From NCBI GenBank assembly GCA_003118195.1, contig BEXV01002533.1, positions 42,588 to 59,581 of the forward strand: a stretch of 16,994 nucleotides of DNA, read 5' to 3'. The notes beneath the pieces are model-generated. The model made no database searches. It had not been told where the DNA came from and worked only from the letters and a program-made list of their open reading frames with translations. Both the position numbers and the translations under genes were made by a program. Below are positions 1 through 9,700 of the stretch, in pieces; within the stretch, counting starts at the first letter, position 1, and each line of letters starts with the position of its first letter. The stretch is from Hemicentrotus pulcherrimus. Taxonomy: Eukaryota; Echinodermata; Echinoidea; Camarodonta; Strongylocentrotidae.

Positions 1-600
1 GGGGGGGGGGTGGGTGCAAATTTTCAAATTTTCGAGGGCCAAAAAAATAATGTCATCACTACCGCACCCCCGGCCCCCCACCACCACTGAGCGACTTTTC
101 GGCCGGCTCGATTTTCAAATTTTCGGGAGCAACAAGAAGAAAAAAATTGGGCCCCATCCCCTGAGAAATCTTGGATCTGCGCCTGGTTGGGCTAATTGGA
201 GCTTAATTGCAAGGCAAGAGGACTCACAGAGCCTGAAGGCCTACCCAGCTCAGGAGTGACTTCTTGCTTGGCTAGAGCATCGAGCTTGTTTAAAGTGGGT
301 GCATAAATGATATGGATGGCCTTGAGTAAAACCTGCATTATTTTCTACTAAATGGTAATATCTCAAAATTTCTGAAAATAATGAACCCCCACCCGTTTTT
401 TTCAGTAGGCCTGCAGTAAGTGCCCCCCCTTACTTACACTGGATCCGCGCATATAATTCAGTGTCTTGATGAGATGCGGGTCATCGAGGTCAACATTCCT
501 GGAGGACTAAAATGGATCCGCACTTCTCCTTGTAGACTTTTTAACTGATGAAGACTCTTTCTACATCTACTGTAATGTATTGTGAGAAAAAAAGTTTCCA
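1..600. other. 5' flanking DNA with repeat remnants, no gene seen
   Basis: It starts with a G10 run. ATTTTCAAATTTTCG occurs at 20-34 and again at 111-125, spaced 91 bp and with similar flanks, so the left edge looks like part of a tandem or dispersed repeat. GGATCYGCGC-type segments recur near 173, 442 and 513. No coding sequence is supported. Confidence 0.5.
20..125 (+). repeat. Imperfect direct repeat, spacing 91 bp
   Basis: An exact 15-bp match (ATTTTCAAATTTTCG) at 20-34 and 111-125 is followed in both copies by G-rich then A-rich sequence. This suggests two diverged units of a repeat cut by the window edge. Confidence 0.45.
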
Positions 601-699
601 ATAATGTTCTAAGTTCAACAGTTTCGATATCGCGTCGCCAGCGCCAGCTAGCCGCGCCGCGCCGCCAGTGCTGGTGATATCGATATCAGAAGGAGGAAG
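601..699 (+). promoter_or_regulatory. GC/CpG-rich 5' end of the SIX6OS1-like gene (likely promoter or 5' UTR)
   Basis: This short CpG-rich block (CGCGTCGCCAGCGCC...) stands out from AT-rich flanks directly upstream of the start codon. It contains GATATC-type palindromes on both sides: TCGATATCG at 624-632 and GATATCGATATC at 676-687. No TATA box is evident. That this is the promoter is an inference from position and composition. Confidence 0.35.
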
Positions 700-778
700 A
701 TGGCTTCATTTTCCAAGCCCCCAAGTCTGACGTTTGGAGTCGACACAGTAGAACTTGACAGAGCCCTTCATAATTTGG
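700..778 (+). CDS. SIX6OS1: SIX6OS1-like coding exon 1 (start exon)
   Basis: The ATG has A at -3 and G at +4. An in-frame TAG at 649-651 lies upstream with no ATG between, which fixes the start unless an upstream exon is used. It encodes residues 1-26 (MASFSKPPSLTF..., then VELDRALHNL) and ends in phase 1 at a strong GTAAGT donor. The LDR.L segment resembles the N-terminus of the vertebrate protein. The following 595-nt intron carries CTAG-rich repeats. Confidence 0.75.
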
Positions 779-3700
779 GTAAGTAACAAAGAATGGGGCA
801 GGGATAACGTGTAAATGATTCCTGCTCTGAAACGAAGTTAACATTTATACCCCTATTGTACAATCTTAATATAACTAACGCTAACTTTCATCGAAGCCGG
901 GTCTTGGAAGGCGAAGGCAAGTTGTTTGAGTAGCCTGGGCTGGCTGGCCCTGGGTAGGTCTAGGTATGGCCTTCTTACTGCCGGCCGGCTGCATCGAAGG
1001 CTTTGCATTGGTGTGCGATTGTTGTTTGGTACGATGCCGATATGATGCAATTTCCTATCGGACCCGGATAACTGTAAGCTGTTGGGTTACCGTTTATACT
1101 GCAAAAAAGAGCATCAGTCGGCATTAATACTTGTCATCTTTGAATTTGTCAATATAGATCTAGGTCTAGAACCTCTAGATCTAGATCTACTTAAAAAATA
1201 AAGCTTGCATGCAATTGTGATATGAGATTTTAGCCTTGTCCCTGCCCTCTGCCTTGCCTTTGCCAAAGCCGCCTAGATCTAGATCTAGAGTAGATCTGCT
1301 TCTCAACTGTCGCTTTGTGCAGTTTATTTGGTATCATTCATGATTCATAAAACTTTTGTTTTCTATTTCCTAGAATTCGAAAAGAAGCAACAGATCCAGG
1401 AGCTTGAGAAGGAAAAACAGCAGATTGGGAGTAAGTGTTTTAGGTCTTTGCAAATAGATCTAGGTCTAGGCCTACTAAAAATAGTCTGTTTGGAGGAAGA
1501 AAGATGTTGTTGATCATTATTTCAACTAGTAAAATAGTCAAGACTCTAGTCTAGAACTAGAAAGTCTACTGCCCTTCTGCCTTCTGGTTCTAAACATAAA
1601 AAATAGATTCCAAAATTTATAGGGTCCTTGATATCCTCAGCATCAGATTTTTTTTTTATTTGGGATGATATTATATGTTTTGACAGATGATTGATTAATC
1701 TTAGATTCTACTGCAACCTTTGTTTTTTTGCAATGTGCAGAAGAAAAAAAAAAACAATAGTCAATAGACTCTAGGTTGCAGAAAATTATTTTTATAAAAA
1801 GTTTCAAACCTGCCTGATTAGGAAAACAACAGGATTATTACACAAAAATATAGGATTGAGAAGTATTAAAAAAATATTCAATTTGGGAGTATATTTAATT
1901 GTTGTATTAGTGAAAACAATTATATCAATATCTTTTAAAGGGGGATTAGAAAAAGTTGGTTATGGATTAGCCTTTAAATCTAATACAAGAGGATACATTC
2001 CCCCTTTAACAGGTTGGGTTTGAAATATTTGATAATTTCATGAGGGTTTATTTCCACACCATCTAGTTCTGGAAACATCTTTTAAAGAGAAGCAAGATGG
2101 AATCCAGAGAATGGAAGAGAAATTGTGCAGGATCGATGAAGAGACCAAAACCTGCCATAGACAATTCAGACAGAACAAGGAGCAAAAGGAAAGGTAGATG
2201 AACTCCAAAATGATAGGAAAACGTTAATCTCTCTTAACGGTAACATTGATGGAAATATATCAGGCATATTAAACATGATATTCATTTTCAGAAATGGTCA
2301 TCGGAACTGTAAGTTTAAATGAAATGAATCTGTTTTTCCCCCCCCCCCCCTACAACTTCACACGTTTGCTTCTTTTTGTATTCTTTGCCATTTAAAGGAA
2401 GTCATTTCAAGTCATCCTATTTTTGATTTAATCTAAAAAGATTGTAGGTTGAGAATAGTTTAAAATCAATCTCTGGGAGGTATTAGTGTTGAAAGATAAA
2501 GTATGATTAGACTTTATCAGTAACTAATCTGATATCATGTGTTTCATCTCTATCCCATGCAGTCAGAAGGCACATGTATCTGTTCTGAACTTTCATCTTG
2601 AGGCTAAGAAGAAAGAATTCCAGCTGCTGACAGAGAAATATGAAGTTGAAAAGTAAGATAAACCATTGGTAATTAATAAATTATCAATTTATGCATAATT
2701 ATTGCAAACTCTTTATTCTTTAAACTCATCTGTAAGTCTGTCAAAACCCCTACAAGTTTACATTCTCTATATCAATCTATTTCTGTATCTTTTGTAATGT
2801 CATTTCGTCTATTGATGTCTATCGTATGTTAGTTTTGACATGTTGTTCACTGCAAATGATTGCTTTTACAGTAACTTTACAACAATTTAATATCTATCGG
2901 TAATTTTTGTTATAATCATGAATTGCTTCTGGAAAATGGTTATTGAGAGGATGTGTACAAGCATTTAAGTTGTACAATTACAACAACAAAAAGTAATCAT
3001 ATTAATAACGACACCATTTACAATCCTTCCTTTTATCAAAGTGGTGGGCTGCAGAAAAGATTGGAACATTACAACACGGTATGGAAGTCCTATGAAGAGA
3101 TCTACATGCAGCAAGAGAATGCACCGGAACTCATGAAATGGCAGCTAGAAGTTCTGCAACAGAAAGAAGCCGTCAAAGAGGGCAGGATGCAGATTGCTCA
3201 TCTGCAGAAAGCTGAAGATGCAGTGCAGGAAGAAATCTGTGCCAGTAAGTGTGTTGATTCAGTGGTTTTATGTTTGGCATTAAGTCTAAAAAAGAGGAAA
3301 TAAAAGTGAAAAATGACTACTATGAAAGTTATGGTAAGAAAGCTCTATGTTTACATCTACTTTTGATTTAAGTTTGCAGAGGTAATTCGTCACCGTTCTA
3401 ACAAAAGATAGTAGTTTTATGATAGGATTTACATGTATAGTATGTTTGAAGACTTTAGTTCTGTTAAAATTTTTCATGGAAGTTCTCTTCGATTGCAATA
3501 TTTCACTGTAATCATTTAAAATGATAGCATAGTATTTCGACATCTTATGCTGATCAAAATTTTCAGTGGACTTAGTTCATGTGTCGAAGTGTTCGTTGTT
3601 CCCTGAATGATGTTTTGATATATATGTTGTTGGCTGATTATTACCAAATCTTTCCTTTTAGGTTAGAATGATTTGATGAAGTATTTATAGTGGAGGAAAT

Positions 3701-6700
3701 AAAAATATAATACGTCTACATCTACTGCTGATCAGCAATTACTTAAAAAGCTTAAAATATTGGGTTTATAGCATTATAAATAGTACTATTGTAAGGCATA
3801 TAATGCTTATTCATATTGTAATCTTTGCAATCAGCGTTTATTGACTAGTGAATTTAAAGGCTATTGAATTGGTCATCATTTATGCTAATCATATTTAAAC
3901 TGAAGAATGATAACTTTGAGGCTGGTGAGTTCTCTTCATCTACTTTTAAAATTCTGTTTCGTTATCTTTGACTTGTAAAGTAGGGCATTTAAAAATATTT
4001 TTAAATGTAAATATTTTATTTAATGAATTTTAATCTTTCATTGTACTCCCTATTGCAGATATGCCACCATTCCAAAGCATCACAGATTTCATCATCAAAA
4101 TGTATCCTTTTGTATTATGGTCCTTCAAAAAAGATGTTCTTTATACATCTACTTGCAAAAAGAGTTTAGTAGGGGCCTGGGCAAGAACATATGCATGCAT
4201 GACATATTGCATAAGAAAGGGTAATTAATTTTCTTGCCAAACAATTCTTAAAAAGCTAGATTTTGAAAACAGATCCGTTCAATGTGGAATCTACACACCC
4301 TAGGAAAAAAAAGATTATTTTTGTTCATATTACTCTCTGCTTAAAATAGTCTAAAAAATATCCATGCCTTTCAAATTCATGTGTCACTTCCTTGACTAAT
4401 ATAAATTTCTTAAACTGCCTGGTAGTGCCGAGATAAAGGTTTCAACTCAAGACACGCAAACGGAAACAGAGCAGCTCATGGATTCAATCTCGGTAGCTGA
4501 GAAGGAGATTCAAATCCTGCAGGATACCCAAGCAGAAATCATAAAGGTAAGGGGTTATTCCAACATTTGCTCAAGTACATAAAGTTAAAGTCAAAGTTCT
4601 AATTGGGTTGTAGGTTAGGATCAGGGTTTTGTATAATGTTTGGTCCAAGGTGAGGAGGCCAGAGCAACATCTGGCTATATACAGAAAATAATAATATGTC
4701 TTACCCTTACTAAAGATACAATAGCTTTAATGATGTTAGACTAAAGCACCTAGGAATGAAACAAAGGTAATTAGAAAAAATACACAGTTCTTCTGTTCTT
4801 GATACTAGAAACTGGAGGAAAAGAGGAAGGAGGAAGAACAGGAAAGACAAAGGATGGAGAAAGAAAAGGAGCAGAAAGAGAAGGCGCAGCAGGAGGAACT
4901 TGCCAGGTAGTTTACTTACAATTCGGAAATACATCATTTAATCAAACATTTTCAAGGAAGAAAATAAAGTGAAAAAATAAAATCAAAATGTCTGCTTTCA
5001 TTTGATAAATATAATGAAATAAATTCTACTTTTTTGTAGTTTTCAAATCTGGACAGAGAAACAAATCTCAGGCTTCCCTTCTTTACTACTTTATTACTTT
5101 TAGTAAGATGAAATTCTTCCTTTTGAAGGCCTAGCTTAAAATTGTCATCTCCATATTCCATCCTAAACACTAACGAAGTACACATTTATTCCTACACTCG
5201 AGTAAGTTTATTGAATAAGAATTATGTCTTGGATGACATTATTCTGTAATGAAGGAAGGGATGTATTTGATGACGTATTGTAATATCACAGGAAGAAGAA
5301 AGAAGAACAGCAGAATACAGCCAACAGCAAATCCAGCATGTATAAGTTTGGTCAGTTCCTACAGCGAGCACCAACAGCAAGCCAGGCCCCTGCTTCCAGG
5401 CTAACCTCCAAGAGAAGTGCCCCCTCTAAACCACCCCCGCTCTCTGCACGCACCCCTCTCTTGATGCCCTCTCCAGCCAGCCATGGAAGGCAGCCCTTGA
5501 GATCTTCTGCTCCCAAAGGCTCTGGGCCTGCAGCAGGTGGTGGAGGGCAGCCTTCGGTATCTCAGCCCTCCTCCTCCAGTAGGTTCTTCATCAATGTCCC
5601 CCTTCGCAGTCCTGCCCTAGTGGATAGGGGTGGTAGGAGACCAGCTCCAATGCCATACATGGGTAATAGAGGGGCCAAATCACAGCAACTCAGTCAAATA
5701 TCTCAGGTAAGAGTTGCATTTTATGAAATCATTTTTCCTTCAGATATTACAGAACTGATTAAGATTTGTATTTTCCATCCCAGATATAAGGCTGTATTCA
5801 GGTCAGCACCTTTATCTTAAAACGTCAGAGAACTTCAAATTATTGTGGAAAAATCTCTTCAAGTTGTTGTGTTTTGTAAGGAATTTAGGACCCATCTGGG
5901 AGACCTTTCAAACAACAAAACATAACGGAACAATTATATATATCGTAGTCATTAAAGTTTGACGGAACTAATTATTTCTACTTTTATGTCAATACTTGAC
6001 AGGATTCATAAGTCAGGATATAAAAAGGTTGCTGGGGTGTGCAGGTGGACCACTACATCAGAGTTCCCCTTACTCTTATATGAAAAGTGCAGTTGGTCCT
6101 TACATGCAAAGGTGGTGACTCTTCCTGCACACAGGGCCTCCATTTAACATCCTATCAGAGGGACGTAGTGTTTTCACTTAACATAGCCTGCTTTTATGAA
6201 ACGGGCTTCTGTCATCCTCCTGGGTGGGATTTGAAACCAAGATCTTTGGTTCGACAGGCAGACGCTTTACCGACTGAGCCAACTTGCCTCCTTGGATACC
6301 TGGGGTCTCCCTCTTGCTTTGTTGTGTATAATTTTCTCCTCAAGTTATTCTTGATGACATTTCCCCCCAGGCCCCTTGTGGTTAACCTATAACACAGTTA
6401 TTCAATGCTCTGCATATTTTTCTCCTTTCTGTTCAATTTGTCCAGGTGATGGGCTCTCCAAGTGTAGCATTAGCTGATACCATGTACAATATGAACATAC
6501 AGACTCCCACACGGCCTACCCATTCCAAGACGACACTGGGACAGGTGGTTGCCCTAGCAGCAACCCCACACCAGCAGCCAACTCTCCAAGTCAGCACTGG
6601 ACTAGCTGATATGGGACCCGCTGATATGGGACCCGGAGGAGATGCACAGGTGTCTATTAAAATTTATATTATGAAACAGAATCATTTGAGAGAAAAAAAA

Positions 6701-9700
6701 ATGAATTAAAAAAAAATATATTTTAAAGCAAAATGCCACCATAATGGGATGGGATACAGGAATAGAATGAAACCAATCTGTTGGTTAAATACCGGTAGTT
6801 GTTTTATCACCAAAATGGGATATCTCGCAGCTAACCGTCAGTTTGATGGTAATAATTCATGATGTTGAGCTTTATACAGTATTACTTGTATTTTTCTTGT
6901 ACTGCATAGAAAATACTTTTAATCTGAATTACAAAGGAACTACATTGAATCACATACAAAATTGATGGAGTCTATTTAATTACCAAGTTTAGATTGGCAG
7001 TGGCTTGCAGATGCCTGTAACTCCTTTTAAACAAAATGAAATCAGTTGACTATATAAAAGTCATTCATTTAGGTTCATTTGTAGTAAAGGACTTGGTGAT
7101 AGTTTTGAGCTGTTCTCTACTTTCCCATACAGCCGTCTTCCCTTGTATCGAGAGACCAGCAACCAGGAGGACCAGAGGATGGGGAGATGAGCTGCATTCC
7201 TCATCAGCTGATGGAAACGGGTCCCCAGGAGAATATTGATATGGATAGTGTGCAGGGTAGGCGACTCTCCCCCTGTTCACACACAACATTTTTCGTGATT
7301 AGGCGTGATTAGCTATACCGTTTCTCAATAGTTTTACGATGTAATATGTAGGTGTGGACGCTCACTAACGATACGTCGTATAACGAAACTAGTCTAACGA
7401 AACGCAGGTTTGGGCATCGTTTCGAACTGAAACTCGATAAAGAATCACGCCTAATCACGGACATTTTGTGTGTGGACGGAACTAGTATAACTAGTGTAAC
7501 TAACTGGGCGGGGCTTAACGTGACCTCGCACGAAAGGAGACCTGACCTCTCATCTCCGCTTCTATTTCATGCCCGCAGGACATTTCGCTGTAGAATTTCA
7601 GGATTACTTTCTTCTGTGTGTGGACATCCTGGAATTTAAATGATTATTAGTTAACAACGTTTCTTGTGTGTGGACACTCTGAAATTTATATGATGATTCT
7701 TTATACGATGATTCTTTATAGAGTTTCGCGATAAATTGTTTTGTGTGTGGACACGCTGTATAACAGGGGTGTTGCAAGGGGAGAGGGGATGTGGGGGTAA
7801 CAGCTGTTGCCCCATAAACCCATCATCCATGTAAGCTGGATGCCTACTTATTTTATAACCTGTAGTGAGAAAAGAATGTAGTTTTCAATGGGTTACCATA
7901 TTCGTATTACCATGATTTGCAATGACTTACTGAGAACAGCAAAATTCAGTGTTCCTATTTGAGCATTTATTAAGTTTAAGATATGGAATATAAAACATCA
8001 ACAACAACAAAAATTCAATCAAATTGGTACATTGTTCCGCTGAATAACCGACATAGTATAGTTACAAAATTACCCTCAAGTATAGATTATTAGTAATTGC
8101 CTGTACATGGTTTAATCTTGTACTTTAAATTTTTAGGATTTCAAATCAATAGAGCGTTCTCATTGTGATCCTTATCCTACCAGAATACCCACTAACTCCT
8201 AAGAGCAGCACAGATGGAGAGAGAGAAGATGAGACGAAGACTCCTCAGACACCTGGAGAGCAGTTTGACCTGCCAGGCTTCAAAGACTTCTCCAAGTCTC
8301 CCGGGTTCAGCTATTCCTGCCGAGCAATGTTTGGTGAACCAGGTGATGCTACGGAGGTAAGAGCTCTAGTCTCTTTGGAACCAATTTGAATGTTTTATCA
8401 AAGCCCCACTGCACTGCATATGGCTTCTTGCACCATATAGCAAACAACGCCTAAATGTCTGTTAATTAAGATCTGATGAGATAACGACAAACTACCGAGA
8501 AAGGCTTTAAGATCTCATCAATTTGGGAGTTCATTACAGTTTTTAGAACTATAAAATGCAGCGTGAATAGCGATGGGGCCAGTGTGAATTAAATTCACAA
8601 GCCCCTAGGAGATTATCTGGCTTCGTCAGATTTAATGACTTTGGAAGTGCCAAGTCACCTGGGTTCAGCTATTCCTGCAGAGCAATGGTTGGTGATCCTC
8701 ACTATTCTAATGAGGTGACAGTTCTATACAGAATCTTTTTTTTTGGGGGGGGGAAGGGGGTTAGAATATTATGTTCTTGTTCCTTTTTAGTATTTTTTTC
8801 CCTCTCAGTCATTTCAAATCATGAATGCATCTTGAATTCAAATTATCGGGCCTATAGAAGTACATTCATCTTTTAAAAAGTGCAACTGAGGATGTAAAAC
8901 TAACTTCTGTAGTGATAATAATTTGTGTCTAAACATATGTATCCAAAAAGTAGAGCATTTATGAATGTCATTTTCTTGATTCTTTTGACTTGTACCAGTT
9001 ATGTGTTTTCTTTGTTATATGCCTTGTTTAGCTTTATATGTTTGATTAACCCGTGGTTCAGTTTTTGAAGATCATAATCATTACAAAACTGCTTGCCTTT
9101 GCTTTGCAGGACCAGACTTCTAATAACAACAACTTCCAAGAAAATCCCTTCTTCAGTTCCTTCTTTGGTGTGGTAAGTGCAAAGAAGCGTTTTATATATT
9201 ATCATACTAATTTTCGTTTATTAAGTTATAAGATATTTAGTTAGTGAAATAAACTTGTCATGATAATGGAAAAGTTGCTGGTTGGAGTAGGAAAGACTTC
9301 CGACTCCTAACAGATAATGAGATGATGAATGTGGCTGTAATATTTTGTTACAAATACTTTTTGGCACTATTTAAAGGAAATAAGTTCGCTTGAACTCATG
9401 CATCCCTCTGGCAATGAATGAGCGTAATGAAAATACTTTTTCCAGACTTTTCACTAATTTGAGTACCTTCATATCGTTTGACCCTGGTTTGGCATTACAG
9501 AGCAGTAAGTTCTCAGATCGGCCAACCTCGCAGAGACCTGCTCAGATGTTTGGAGGGGGTAAGTGTTTGACAGCTATTGAGCGGGTGTTGACCAGTGTGT
9601 GAAATTTCCTTGCGACAAGTGATTTTGTATTATAACAATATCTATAATTTACAAGTTTTTTTTAATACTGCAGGACAAACATAATTCTTTTCAATAATAC

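Noticed and set aside
853..1050. Minus-strand 65-codon frame in intron 1
   Set aside because: No similarity to any family I know, no splice partners, and it lies inside an intron of a well-supported gene.
3661..3700. Exon in intron 5 after the good acceptor TTTCCTTTTAG at 3661
   Set aside because: All three frames after it meet a stop within about 15 nt, before a usable donor. At most it is a decayed exon.
4710..4937. Minus-strand Leu/Phe-rich frame opposite exon 8
   Set aside because: It is the antisense of the Lys/Glu-rich helix exon, so its hydrophobicity is an artefact of codon complementarity.
6227..6281. Functional tRNA gene on the minus strand
   Set aside because: The A and B boxes are present, but the anticodon stem does not pair and no acceptor stem is evident, so it is a SINE head.
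6087..6392. Open frame of 101 codons on the plus strand
   Set aside because: It overlaps the antisense tRNA-derived repeat in intron 9 and has no protein-family signal.
7352..7639. Open frame of 95 codons in intron 11
   Set aside because: It lies wholly inside the inverted-end element, with no transposase motif and no fitting splice sites.
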